From Deltaproteobacteria bacterium (lineage in GTDB: Bacteria > Myxococcota_A > Polyangia > Polyangiales > JADJMO01), in contig JANYDK010000063.1 in the NCBI GenBank assembly GCA_025363655.1, positions 18,288 through 82,287 of the forward strand: a stretch of 64,000 nucleotides of DNA. Reading direction: 5' to 3'. The notes under the pieces were generated by a model that had not been told where the DNA came from, ran no database searches, and saw only the letters and a program-made list of their open reading frames with translations. Numbering within the stretch: the first letter of the stretch is position 1; each line of letters begins with the position of its first letter. Shown piece after piece: positions 17,148-26,505 of this stretch. Both the position numbers and the translations under genes were made by a program.

Positions 17148-19502
17148 CTAGGCCTTCTCGATCACCCACACGCCGTTGACGTCGGGCATCGGCACCTCGT
17201 TGCCCGCCACGTCGAAGATGCGCAGGTGCGGCCGCACGCCTGCGGGATATCCAGGCTGCAGATACGACGCGAGGTCTCGAGGCACTGCGACCTCGTGCGC
17301 GCGGTGCGGCGGATCAGCCCGATTGCACACGTCGAGAAGTCGCGCGACGTACTCGGCTCGCGGCAAGACCGCGCGCTGTTCGCGGATCTCGTAGGGGAAC
17401 GCCGAAGGGCCCCACGTCCAGGTGGTGAGGAACTCGAAGAGATCGGCGGCGTCGAGGCGCACGCGTGTCTTCGAGAGCTCTTCGACGACGATGCGCCGAG
17501 CCTCGTAGCGTTCTGCAAAGACCGTGAGCCCCTCGCGCCACGAGGGGTCGAGGAACTCGAGCTCACGCGGCTCGTGGCGCGGCATCACCCCGTCGCGAAT
17601 GACGATGCGACCTCCCGGCCGAAGCGCACGGAAGGACGCCGCGACCAGCGCGTCGACGCTGGCGAGCTGAAATTTGCGGGGTGGCGTGCCCGGCGGGTCG
17701 GACCACGGCACGTAGGAAAAAATCTCGTGCAAGAGCGCGCAGAGGACGACGGTGCTGACGGTGCCGGGGCCGAAGAGCCCTTCGAGACGGAACGCATCTC
17801 CGTGCATCACCTCCCAACGTCGACCTTCGGCGAGGCGCCTCTTGGTGAGCGCTTCCACGACCGCGCTCGAGGCGTCGAGGCCGACGATGCGTCCGGTCGG
17901 TGAACGCTCTTCGAGCAAATCGAGGACCACGCCGCCGCCGGGACCGACCTCGACGACGAGCCCGGGGACCACGAGATCGATCATCCGCGCCTTGTCGCTG
18001 CGCGCCGCGTTCATCGTCGCGAGATAGCTCGCCTCGTTGGCGACGCGATCGAAGTCGTCCTTGCGGAGCCCGTAGAGATCGCAGAGCGCCTTGAGCGAGG
18101 CGTGGAACGCGGCCGCCTCTTTGCGTTCGTAAATCGGGAGGAGCGTGAGGATGGCGCGCGCTTCGTCGGAGAGATCGAGCCGCATGAGCACCGCTTCTTG
18201 CCCGCCTTTTCGTGCTGGAAACGAGACGAGCGCGCGCGAAGGGAGACGGCCACGGAGGAGATCGTCGTCGGAGGTGGCCGCGAGGATCGCCTCCAGCAAA
18301 CGCACCGGGTACTCGCGTCTCGCGCCGCTGCCGTCGCGAAGCGTGCCGACGATGCCGAGGAGATCGAGGTGCCACGGTCGACTGAGGTCGGTGATGCACC
18401 CCTCGGCGACGCCGGCGACGAGCGCGAGGAGACGCACCGAAGCTTCGAGCGAGAGCGCACCGAGCGCGGCCTCGGCGTACCAAGCGCGGCAGCGTGCGAG
18501 CCGAGCGATGGTCCGTTCCCGCGCGACCCCGAGCCGCCCGAGGGCCGCCTTCACTTCGAGGATGCGCGCGTCCTCGACCAGGGCGCCGTGACGAAAGCGA
18601 GCGATGCGCTCGGCGAGGTCGAGCTCGCGCATCTCCTCGACGTCGTCGATGTCGAAGAGCGTCTCTTCGACCCGGCGAAACTCCGCCGCGAGCGCCTCGC
18701 TCCACAGACCTTGGCGCACGGCGGCGGTGTCGCAGTGATTGACGATCGAGAAGACGCGCGCGAGCAGACGACGATCGGCATCGTCTCGTATCCCGTCGCG
18801 CAGAAGGCGATGAACGGCGCCGAGCGCGTCGTGTCCGACCTCTCCGCGCAAGTGCATGCCGACGAGCCCGGTTGCGGCGACGAGCGCCTCGGCTCGGTGG
18901 GCGAAGCGTCGATCGCGAAATGGGCTTATTTGTCCGAGTGTTCCGCTGAGTGCGTCGCGAAGAATCACCGCCGAGTCTTCGTTGTGCACCGCGCCGTCGA
19001 CGCCGAGTCGCACGAGCCAATCCCGCCGCTGCACCTCCGTTCCGCCTTTCGCGACGTCGGCGAAGAGCAAGACGGTGGTGACGAGCGATCGATGGGCCGG
19101 GTCGAACGTCGCCACCTCCGGCAGCGAAGCCGCGATGCGCAAGGCGCGGAAGACGTGATCGAGCAGCGGCGTCGGCGGGGAGCGATCGGGCGTCGCTTCG
19201 ACGTCGTGCTCGTGGGTCGCCGCCGCGGGAGGTACGGCCAACCCCGCGAGCTCGGGGAAGAGCTCCGCCAGCCGCTCACCGACGAGCGTGTGCGGCCGAT
19301 CTCCGAGGATCGCGAGCGCGATCGCCGCGTCGCGTGGCGAACGAACGAGCCACTCGGCGACGCCACGCGGATCGAACCAAGCCACCGCCGCGAGCGACGC
19401 TTCGGCTTCGGCGATGGCCTCTTCCGGCCTCGCCTGGTCGAGCGACGCGATGCGCGCTCGCGCCCTCGGTGCATGCGCGAGATACGTGAGGCCGAGGTGC
19501 AC
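17148..19502 (-). CDS. SAM-dependent methyltransferase with a large unknown N-terminal region
   Basis: 784 residues from a GTG start. Roughly the first 490 residues are helical, Ala/Leu/Arg-rich and unrecognised; a segment IVNHCDTAAVRQGLW is distinctive. From about residue 505 a class I methyltransferase fold is clear: motif I VVEVGPGGGVVLDLLEE, the acidic end of strand 2 in VGLDAS, HGDAF, VLCALLHEI and a post-motif LRPGGRIVIRDG. This domain transfers methyl groups from S-adenosylmethionine; the substrate is not evident. The gene follows the cysteine-rich surface protein gene by 22 bases. It is not part of a recognisable biosynthetic cluster. Confidence 0.82.
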   Translation of the reverse strand: MHLGLTYLAHAPRARARIASLDQARPEEAIAEAEASLAAVAWFDPRGVAEWLVRSPRDAAIALAILGDRPHTLVGERLAELFPELAGLAVPPAAATHEHDVEATPDRSPPTPLLDHVFRALRIAASLPEVATFDPAHRSLVTTVLLFADVAKGGTEVQRRDWLVRLGVDGAVHNEDSAVILRDALSGTLGQISPFRDRRFAHRAEALVAATGLVGMHLRGEVGHDALGAVHRLLRDGIRDDADRRLLARVFSIVNHCDTAAVRQGLWSEALAAEFRRVEETLFDIDDVEEMRELDLAERIARFRHGALVEDARILEVKAALGRLGVARERTIARLARCRAWYAEAALGALSLEASVRLLALVAGVAEGCITDLSRPWHLDLLGIVGTLRDGSGARREYPVRLLEAILAATSDDDLLRGRLPSRALVSFPARKGGQEAVLMRLDLSDEARAILTLLPIYERKEAAAFHASLKALCDLYGLRKDDFDRVANEASYLATMNAARSDKARMIDLVVPGLVVEVGPGGGVVLDLLEERSPTGRIVGLDASSAVVEALTKRRLAEGRRWEVMHGDAFRLEGLFGPGTVSTVVLCALLHEIFSYVPWSDPPGTPPRKFQLASVDALVAASFRALRPGGRIVIRDGVMPRHEPRELEFLDPSWREGLTVFAERYEARRIVVEELSKTRVRLDAADLFEFLTTWTWGPSAFPYEIREQRAVLPRAEYVARLLDVCNRADPPHRAHEVAVPRDLASYLQPGYPAGVRPHLRIFDVAGNEVPMPDVNGVWVIEKA

Positions 19503-19524
19503 GACGCCGAGTGTAGCCTCCGCG

Positions 19525-20835
19525 TCACTTGCTGCAGAGCTTGATCGCCGTCCCGTCGCTTGCGGTCAGACCGCTCGCCTTGCACGTCATGCCCGTCGGG
19601 CAGAGCGAGTCGTTGCAGAGCTTGGTGCAGTACCCGCCGCTTCCGGTGGCCTCGGCCTGACAGAGCCCGGTGCGACAATCACGCGCCCGCGCGCACGCCG
19701 CGCCGAGCCAGCTCGAGCCCGCCGGCGTGCAGATCAAATCGACCGAACCTCCGCCGGCATCGGGAAAACAGCCATATCCGAGCGGACAGCCCCCTTGCGG
19801 CGTGCAACGCGTGTTGCACATCGCCGGCGACGTCGCGGTGTCGCATCCACCACTGCGACATGTGTTGGTGCCACTCGCCGCGCACGTCGCGCCGAGCGGA
19901 TCGCTGCCGAGGACGTCGGCCGGAGGAACGCACACCGTCTTGCCGCCCGACACGGTGCACGCGTACGGGGTGAGCCCGATGAGGCGATTCGGGCAGTCGG
20001 TCGCCGACGTGCACTCCGACGTGCAGCCATCGCTCGTCCCGCCGCAGAAGCCGAGCCCCGTCACGCATTGCGATGCGGCGGTGCATCCTCTCTCGATGTC
20101 GACGCACACCTTCTTGCCAGCGCCCGCAGCCGTACAGGCGAAGCCCGCCGGACAGTCGCTCGCCGTCAGACAATCTTTGGTGCAGTGCGCCGAGGTGGCC
20201 GAGCCGTAGCAATAGAGAAGACAACCGCTCCCGGTGCTCGGGCTGCACCCCGTCTTGCCGGTGTCGTCGAGGCGACAGTGCCCACCCGCACAGATCTGGC
20301 CGTGCGCGCACTCGCCCGAGGCAGCGCAACTCTTCGTGCAGAAGCGTGGCGCATCGACCGTGCATGCACCGGAGACGCACTCGCCATCGCCTGCGCACCC
20401 ATCGAGATAGCCCTTGATCCCGCCGGTCACGTCGGTGCCGACGGTGGTGTCGACGCCCGCCCCCGTGTCGACCGGCGAAACCGTCGTGTCATCGACGTTC
20501 GTGTCGGTCCCCGTCGCGGTGTCGACAGGCAGCTTGGTATCGGCCCCGCCGCCATCGCCGCCATCGCTGGGCGTGACCGACGTATCGTCGACCCCCGCGT
20601 CGTCCTTTTTCACCACGCAGAGCCCACGCTGACAGATCGGCTTGTCGTCAGGACAGTCGAGATCGAGCCGACAATTCTTGACGCAGTCGCCATCCACACA
20701 CCGCGCACTGTCCCCACAATCGCTGTTGAACTCGCACCGCGCTTTCGCGCAGTCGGGGAGGGAGACGAGGAGGGACGTGAGGAGGGAGAGGAGGGTGAAG
20801 CCGCGGAGGAAGTGAAGGGAGCGGGGGGACCCCAT
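19525..20835 (-). CDS. Cysteine-rich secreted or lipid-anchored protein with Asp/Thr linker
   Basis: 436 residues. A hydrophobic leader (residues 10-28) ends LPDCAKARC, which could be a lipobox or a signal-peptidase I site. A short Cys module (CEFNSDCGDSARC, CRLDLDCPDDKPIC) is followed by a 70-residue linker rich in Asp, Thr, Val and Gly. The rest is a long array of C....DC..G..C modules with about 40 cysteines. This is a typical large surface protein of myxobacteria with no catalytic motif visible. It is transcribed with the methyltransferase gene 22 bases downstream and is divergent from the GNAT gene. Confidence 0.85.
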   Translation of the reverse strand: MGSPRSLHFLRGFTLLSLLTSLLVSLPDCAKARCEFNSDCGDSARCVDGDCVKNCRLDLDCPDDKPICQRGLCVVKKDDAGVDDTSVTPSDGGDGGGADTKLPVDTATGTDTNVDDTTVSPVDTGAGVDTTVGTDVTGGIKGYLDGCAGDGECVSGACTVDAPRFCTKSCAASGECAHGQICAGGHCRLDDTGKTGCSPSTGSGCLLYCYGSATSAHCTKDCLTASDCPAGFACTAAGAGKKVCVDIERGCTAASQCVTGLGFCGGTSDGCTSECTSATDCPNRLIGLTPYACTVSGGKTVCVPPADVLGSDPLGATCAASGTNTCRSGGCDTATSPAMCNTRCTPQGGCPLGYGCFPDAGGGSVDLICTPAGSSWLGAACARARDCRTGLCQAEATGSGGYCTKLCNDSLCPTGMTCKASGLTASDGTAIKLCSK

Positions 20836-20894
20836 GAGGGGAGTGTAACAGCGCGGGCGCAGGCGCGGGCGCGGGTGCGTGCTATCGAGCGCGG

Positions 20895-21431
20895 GTGATT
20901 TCCACGGCTCGACTCGATCTCGTCATTGCCACTTCTGTACATCTCGATGCCGAGCTCGAGGGCGCGCGAGCGCTTGCTTCGGCGCTCGGCGCAGAGGTGC
21001 CCGACGGATGGCCGCCGGGACAGCACGACTCGGATGCCGTGGGGTTCTTTCGCGACCGACTCGCCACCGAAGGCGAAGCAGCAACGGGTTGGTACGCTTG
21101 GTACGGCATCGCACGCGCAACAGGCAGCTCGCCGCGCGTGGTCGTGGCTGCAGCTGGCTTCATGGGACCGCCGCGCGATGGAGTCGTCGAGATCGGATAT
21201 TCGGTGGTCGAGGCGTTTCGTGGGCGCGGGTTCGCCACCGAAATGATGACCGCGCTGGTGGCACGGGCGTTCGAAATCACCTCGATTTCCCGGGCGATCG
21301 CGCACACCACGTCAGACAACGTGGGGTCTCGTGCGGTCCTCGAGAAGCTCGGGTTTCGGGCGGACGGAGACGGTGAAGAGCCGGGAACGATTCGGTTTGC
21401 GAGGCCTCGCGCTTCGCAGCCGAACACTTAG
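20895..21431 (+). CDS. GNAT acetyltransferase, RimJ/RimL-like
   Basis: 178 residues from a GTG start. The acetyl-CoA loop is EAFRGRGFATEM, preceded by the beta strand VVEIGYSV and followed by ISRAIAHTTSDNVGSRAVLEKLGFR, the usual end of RimJ/RimL-type N-acetyltransferases. These transfer acetyl from acetyl-CoA to amino groups of proteins or small molecules; the substrate is not predictable here. The last 4 bases overlap the stop of the convergent prfA gene. Confidence 0.88.
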   Translation: MISTARLDLVIATSVHLDAELEGARALASALGAEVPDGWPPGQHDSDAVGFFRDRLATEGEAATGWYAWYGIARATGSSPRVVVAAAGFMGPPRDGVVEIGYSVVEAFRGRGFATEMMTALVARAFEITSISRAIAHTTSDNVGSRAVLEKLGFRADGDGEEPGTIRFARPRASQPNT

Positions 21432-22555
21432 TCGTCGTCGCCGCCCATCATCACCGGTGCGCCGTCGCCGAGGCCTTCGGCGTGAAGAAGCGAGGCCTGA
21501 CGGTGCGATTGAAGTGCGCCGATCAAATCGCCGAGGTCGCCTTGGACGATGCGATCGAGCTTGTTGAGCGTGAGCTTGATGCGATGGTCGGTGACGCGGT
21601 TCTGCGGATAGTTGTAGGTCCGCACCTTCATCGAGCGCTCACCGGTCGAGACCATCCCGCGGCGCTCGGCGGCGACGGCGGCGTCCTGTTTCTCACGCTC
21701 CAAGTCGAGGAGGCGCGAGCGGAGGATCTTCATCGCCTTCGCCTTGTTCTTGATCTGCGAGCGCTCGTCCTGGCACTTGACGATCATCCCCGTCGGCTTG
21801 TGGAGGAGCTGCACCGCGCTGTTGGTGGTGTTGACCCCTTGTCCGCCGGGGCCACCGCTCGCGGCGATGCTGATTTCCAGGTCTTTCGCTTCGTCGATGT
21901 GGACGTCGACCTCTTCGGCCTCGGGGAGCACGGCGACGGTGGCGGTCGAGGTGTGGATGCGACCTTGGGTCTCGGTCGCCGGCACGCGCTGCACGCGATG
22001 GACGCCGCCCTCGAAGCGCATCTGCGAATAGACGCCTGATTTTCCGGCGCCGGAGCGACCGGTGACGAGCGCGATGACCTCTTTGTAGCCGCCAGCCGAG
22101 GCCTCGGAGACGTTCATCACCTCGAGCTTCCAGCCCTGCGCTTCGGCGTAGCGCGCGTACATCTTGAAGAGGTCGGCGGCGAACAGCGCGGCCTCCTCGC
22201 CGCCTTCGCCGGAGCGAATCTCGACGATGGTGTTCTTGCTGTCGTTCGGATCGCTCGGGAGCAGGAGGAGGCGAATTTCGTCTTCCAGCTTCGTCTGTTC
22301 GACCTTGAGCTCGGGCAGCTCGGCCTCGACCAGCTCGCGCAGCTCGGGATCGGCGAGCGCAGCCTCGTCTTCGGCGATTTTCTTCAGCAGCGCGCTGTAA
22401 CGATCGTACGCGCCGGCGACTCCTTCGAGGTCGCTGCGCTCCTTGGAGAGCTTTTGGTACTGATGCCGATCGCCGACGATCTCCGGGCGACAGAGCATGT
22501 CTTCGAGCTCGCGATACCGCCGCGCGAGCGACTTCAGCTTGTCCAAGGGGAGCAT
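21428..22555 (-). CDS. prfA: Peptide chain release factor 1
   Basis: 375 residues from ATG 22555 (MLPLDKLKSLARRYRELE); the frame is open further upstream but without homology. The peptidyl-tRNA hydrolysis motif GGQ is in ASGGPGGQGVN, and the stop-codon recognition tripeptide PAT in VQRVPATETQGRIH identifies RF1 (UAA/UAG) rather than RF2. The C-terminus has an unusual MMGGDDD tail. It terminates translation on the ribosome. No hemK/prmC-like gene is adjacent. Confidence 0.95.
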   Translation of the reverse strand: MLPLDKLKSLARRYRELEDMLCRPEIVGDRHQYQKLSKERSDLEGVAGAYDRYSALLKKIAEDEAALADPELRELVEAELPELKVEQTKLEDEIRLLLLPSDPNDSKNTIVEIRSGEGGEEAALFAADLFKMYARYAEAQGWKLEVMNVSEASAGGYKEVIALVTGRSGAGKSGVYSQMRFEGGVHRVQRVPATETQGRIHTSTATVAVLPEAEEVDVHIDEAKDLEISIAASGGPGGQGVNTTNSAVQLLHKPTGMIVKCQDERSQIKNKAKAMKILRSRLLDLEREKQDAAVAAERRGMVSTGERSMKVRTYNYPQNRVTDHRIKLTLNKLDRIVQGDLGDLIGALQSHRQASLLHAEGLGDGAPVMMGGDDD

Positions 22556-22675
22556 CGCGAGGAGAAGTAGTCCGATTCTCGCGCTTCGTCGATGCCGCTG
22601 CGGCCGCGCGGCCCGGCGACCGACTGAAAGGGAGATCGACCGGCCCAGCCTGTAGTGCACCACGGCATGGAGTGA

Positions 22676-25555
22676 GTGCTTCTGCCACGCGGCGTGCGGT
22701 GGCATGATCGACCGGTCTTGTCCGATCACGAGCCTTCGCGCCTCCGCTCCATCGCCGAGCTCGCTCGTGCACGCGAAGGTCGCACGCGACGTCCGCCGGA
22801 AGTGTCGGCCGGCGCGCTCGGGGGAAAGGGCGCACGCCTCGTCTGGCTCGTGCGACACGGATTTCGCGTCCCCGAAGCGCGCATCATTCCCGCCGAAATC
22901 TTCGACACCGTCGCGCGCGACACGCTCCCTGCAGGGCACGACGTTCGTTCTCTCCTCCGCCTCGCCGGCACCCGCGACGGGATCGAGCGCGCCGGACGTG
23001 CCCACGCCCAACTGCTCTCCGCGCGCCTGCCGCAGAGCCTCGAACGCGAGCTCGATCGCGCGTGGGACGAGCTCGGCGCATCAGCTCCTTGGGGCCTCGC
23101 GGTGCGCTCGAGCGCCACCTGTGAAGACGGCGCGCTCACCTCGCTCGCCGGTCTCGCCACCACGCGCCTCGGCGTCCGCGATCGCCTTTCGCTCGGGGAA
23201 GCCGTGCGCGAAGTCTGGGCCTCGCTCCTTCTCCCTCGCGCGCTCGCCTATCTCGCGCAGGTCGGCATCCATCAAGCGTCGATGGCGGTCGTCCTCCAAG
23301 TCGTCGTTCCCGCAGCGGTGAGCGGCGTGGCGACTGCGACCGAGCCGCCGCTGGTGATGGACGCGGAGCGCGAGGGCGATCGCAGCGTCGGCAAAGGCAC
23401 CCGGCGCGCGGTCGAAATCCTCGTCAACGCGACGCATGGACTCGGAGCCCCGGTCGTCTCCGGCATCGCCGCGCCCGACGTCTTGCGACTACGCACCACG
23501 CTGACGACGACGCCCGGTAGCGACACCCTCACCCGCGAGACGGTGGTCCTCGATCGCAGCATCTCCTACAAACCAAGGGCTCTCGTCATCGGAGCGCGCG
23601 GCGCCGAAGCGCAGGACGTCGTCGAGTCACGCCGCAACGCCGCCGCGCTCGATCCCGCGCACCTCGACGGCCTCACCGAAGCCTGCGCGCGGCTCGTCCA
23701 GCTCGGTCCTGGTCCTTGGGAGATCGAGTTCGCCGCCGAAGAGGGCGATCCTCGCCTCTGGCTCCTGCAAGCGCGACCGGTCGTAGAATCGGGCTTCCCC
23801 GAGGGTGGCGAGGCCGACACGGTCTGGTCGTGCGCGAACCTCGCCGAAGCGCTCCCCGGCGTCGCCACTCCCTTCACCTGGTCGGTCGCCGCCAACTTCT
23901 CCGAGCTCGGTTTTCGCCGGGCCTTTGCCACGCTCGGCTGCGTCGTCCCTCGCGGCACGCGCTTCATCGCCAACGTGCACGGGCGCTTCTACCTCAACCT
24001 CACCGCCTTCACGCGCGTCGCTGCGAGCGTCCCCGGGCTCGATCCCGCGACGCTCCTCGAGCTCGGCGGCGGTGAAGGCTCGAGCATCCTCGCGCGCCAG
24101 GTCGAAGGCGTCTCGCGCACTGGCTTCTACGCGCGGCTCCCGCTCACCGTCGCCCGCTTCGTCCGCGAGCAGGTGCGCCTCGACGTCGATCTCGCGAACT
24201 ACGAAAAAGACGCGGCGAGACAGCGGGCCGCTTTCGAAGCGCTCGATCTCGGCATCCTCACCGACGACGGCGTCGCCACCACCTTGCGCGACATGCAGCG
24301 CTTCCTCGATCGCACCGGCTCGCTCATGCTCACGTGCGCGTCGAACTCGCTCGGGAGCTTCGTCGCGCTGCGCCTCCTCATCGGCTACGTCATGGCCGGC
24401 GAAGGTGACGGCAGCGACGCGCGCCCGGTGACGACCCGCCTCGCCGAAGATCTCACCAGCGGCGGCGCGCTCAAGGGTTGGGACGAGCTCGAGAGCGCGC
24501 GTCCGACCATCGCCCTCGCGCGCATCGCCGAAATCGCCCTCGACGATCCTCCCGCGCGGGCACGCCTCGTCACCGCGCCTGCGCCGCGCACCGTCGCCGA
24601 AATCCCGGCCGGACCGACGCGCGACGCGCTCGATCGCTGGATCGTCGCCTATGGCGACCGCGCCATCCGCGAGGCCGAGCTCTCGACGCCGCGATGGCGC
24701 GAAGAACCTAGTTTTCCCCTCGCCACCCTCGCGCTCTACGTCTCGCGCGGCGCCGCCGGTCACCCCTGGGCGCCCGCGTTGCAAGAGGTCAGCGCGCGCG
24801 CCGACGACGCGATGGCGCAGCTCGATCCACGCGTCTCGCTCCTCGAACGCACCGCGCTCCGACATCTGGTGGCGCGCTGCCAACGCTTCGCGCGCTATCG
24901 CGAGCGGATGCGCGCGTGGGTCACTTGGGTGCTCGGCGCCATCCGCGTCGCCGCGCTCGAGGCCGATCGTCGTCTCTCGCGACGCGAGCCGCTCCTTCGC
25001 TCGGGAGACGTCTTCTTCTGCACCATCGACGAAGTGCTGGCGGCGCTCCGAGGTGAGCCGCGCTCGATTGGTCGCATCGTCTCCCTCCGTCGCGCCGAGC
25101 ACGCGCGCGATCTCGCCAGGCCCGATCCCGAGGCGAGCTTCGTCGGGAGGCCGGCGATCGTGCGCCTCGAAGCGCTCGGTGGACCGATGTTGCAAGGCCA
25201 CGGCGCCAGCCCCGGTGTCGTCCGCGGACCGGTGCGCATCCTCGGCTCGCCCGATCAGGCGAACCTGCTCTTGCCCGGTGAAATCCTGGTCACGCGCACC
25301 ACCGACGTCGGTTGGACGCCGCTCTTCCTCGCCGCTGCGGGCGTCGTCACCGAGCTCGGCGGGCCGCTCTCGCACGCAGCGATCGTCGCCCGCGAGCTCG
25401 GCGTGCCCTGCGTCGTCAACGCCACCGGCGCGACCGTGCGCCTCCGCGATGGCGACGTGGTGCGCCTCGACGGCAGCCGCGGCTTCGTCGAAATCGTCAC
25501 CGAGCCGACGACACGACCGGCCGACTCACCGTCACTCGAGGCGCGCGACGGGTGA
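22676..25555 (+). CDS. PEP-synthase-like phosphotransferase (ATP-grasp plus mobile His domain)
   Basis: 959 residues from GTG 22676, right after an in-frame stop; GTG 22694 or TTG 22718 are alternatives. The N-terminal third is the PEP/pyruvate-binding ATP-grasp domain: LGGKGARL, VRSSATCEDG, EIEFA, and WLLQARPV. About 400 residues of less conserved sequence follow. The C-terminus (from residue 835) is the PEP-utiliser mobile domain, with phospho-His site GGPLSHAAIVARELGVPCVV. There is no TIM-barrel PEP domain, so the layout is nearer rifampicin phosphotransferase-like enzymes than true PEP synthase. It would move the beta-phosphate of ATP via His to an unknown acceptor. Translationally coupled to the RluA gene. 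Confidence 0.82.
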   Translation: MLLPRGVRWHDRPVLSDHEPSRLRSIAELARAREGRTRRPPEVSAGALGGKGARLVWLVRHGFRVPEARIIPAEIFDTVARDTLPAGHDVRSLLRLAGTRDGIERAGRAHAQLLSARLPQSLERELDRAWDELGASAPWGLAVRSSATCEDGALTSLAGLATTRLGVRDRLSLGEAVREVWASLLLPRALAYLAQVGIHQASMAVVLQVVVPAAVSGVATATEPPLVMDAEREGDRSVGKGTRRAVEILVNATHGLGAPVVSGIAAPDVLRLRTTLTTTPGSDTLTRETVVLDRSISYKPRALVIGARGAEAQDVVESRRNAAALDPAHLDGLTEACARLVQLGPGPWEIEFAAEEGDPRLWLLQARPVVESGFPEGGEADTVWSCANLAEALPGVATPFTWSVAANFSELGFRRAFATLGCVVPRGTRFIANVHGRFYLNLTAFTRVAASVPGLDPATLLELGGGEGSSILARQVEGVSRTGFYARLPLTVARFVREQVRLDVDLANYEKDAARQRAAFEALDLGILTDDGVATTLRDMQRFLDRTGSLMLTCASNSLGSFVALRLLIGYVMAGEGDGSDARPVTTRLAEDLTSGGALKGWDELESARPTIALARIAEIALDDPPARARLVTAPAPRTVAEIPAGPTRDALDRWIVAYGDRAIREAELSTPRWREEPSFPLATLALYVSRGAAGHPWAPALQEVSARADDAMAQLDPRVSLLERTALRHLVARCQRFARYRERMRAWVTWVLGAIRVAALEADRRLSRREPLLRSGDVFFCTIDEVLAALRGEPRSIGRIVSLRRAEHARDLARPDPEASFVGRPAIVRLEALGGPMLQGHGASPGVVRGPVRILGSPDQANLLLPGEILVTRTTDVGWTPLFLAAAGVVTELGGPLSHAAIVARELGVPCVVNATGATVRLRDGDVVRLDGSRGFVEIVTEPTTRPADSPSLEARDG

Positions 25556-26505
25556 GCACGCCGCGGCCACCCACGCGCTTCGTCCCGCGCGAAGATGGCT
25601 CGTTGCGCGGCGTCCTCGCGTCGGCCGGCCTCGACGACGAAGAGGCTGCCGGAGCCGTCTCCGAGGGTCGGGTCTTCGTCGGCCGCACCCGCGCACGTGC
25701 CCTCGACGAGCCCGTCGTGGCGATGCATGAAGTCACCATCCATCCTCGGCGCGCGACCGTTCCGCTGCCCGAGCCGTTCGTCCTCCATCGCCAGCAAGGC
25801 GTCCTCGTCGTCGACAAACCGGCTGGAATTCCCACGGTCCCCGATCTCGTCGGCGCCCATGGCGCGCTCCTCGACGAAGCCTCGCGCGCCGTCTCTCTCC
25901 CCGCCTCGTCGCTCCATCCGACGAGCCGACTCGACCTCGAGGTCTCGGGCGTCGTCACCTTCGCCACCGACGCGCGAGCGGCTGCGAAGCTCGCGAGCGC
26001 GCGGGAAGCCGGACGATATCGACGCCTCTACGTCGCCATCGCCAGCGGCTCACTCGAAGTCGAACGCGCACGCTGGACCTGGGCCATCGCCCGCGATCGC
26101 GATCCACGACGACGAAAGGCCATCGACGGCGAAGCCACCGACGCCAAACCTTCGGCCAGTCGGGTCGTCCTCGTCGCGCATTCCACCGTCGGCAGCGCCA
26201 CCCATTCCGTGCTCGCCCTCGCCCCCGAGACTGGACGCACCCATCAACTGCGCGTCCACGCAGCGCGCGCCGGTCTCCCTCTCCTCGGCGACGCGCTGTA
26301 TGGAGGTCCACGACGCATCACCTCGGACAAGGGCAGCGTCCGAACGCTCGATCGAGTTGCGCTGCACTGCGCGCGGGTGCAAATCGATCTCGGCGACTGC
26401 ATCGTCGATGCGAGCTCGCCCGTCCCTCCGGGGATGCGCGCGCTGGCGACGGCGCTCGGCTTCGCGGAAGACGTCTTCGAGAAAGCACTGCAATGCACCC
26501 CATGA
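25552..26505 (+). CDS. RluA-family RNA pseudouridine synthase
   Basis: 317 residues. GTG 25552 overlaps the stop of the phosphotransferase gene (GTGA). The catalytic Asp lies in SRLDLEVSGVV near residue 127, in the place of the family RLDxxTSG. The C-terminal signature GRTHQLRVHAARAGLPLLGDALYGG is complete. The N-terminal 60 residues look like a truncated S4-type RNA-binding region. It should convert uridine to pseudouridine in rRNA or tRNA; which site cannot be told. Its stop overlaps the next gene start (ATGA). Confidence 0.92.
   Translation: MSTPRPPTRFVPREDGSLRGVLASAGLDDEEAAGAVSEGRVFVGRTRARALDEPVVAMHEVTIHPRRATVPLPEPFVLHRQQGVLVVDKPAGIPTVPDLVGAHGALLDEASRAVSLPASSLHPTSRLDLEVSGVVTFATDARAAAKLASAREAGRYRRLYVAIASGSLEVERARWTWAIARDRDPRRRKAIDGEATDAKPSASRVVLVAHSTVGSATHSVLALAPETGRTHQLRVHAARAGLPLLGDALYGGPRRITSDKGSVRTLDRVALHCARVQIDLGDCIVDASSPVPPGMRALATALGFAEDVFEKALQCTP

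Noticed and set aside
17148..20835. Secondary-metabolite cluster around the methyltransferase
   Set aside because: No synthase, carrier protein or tailoring genes accompany it.
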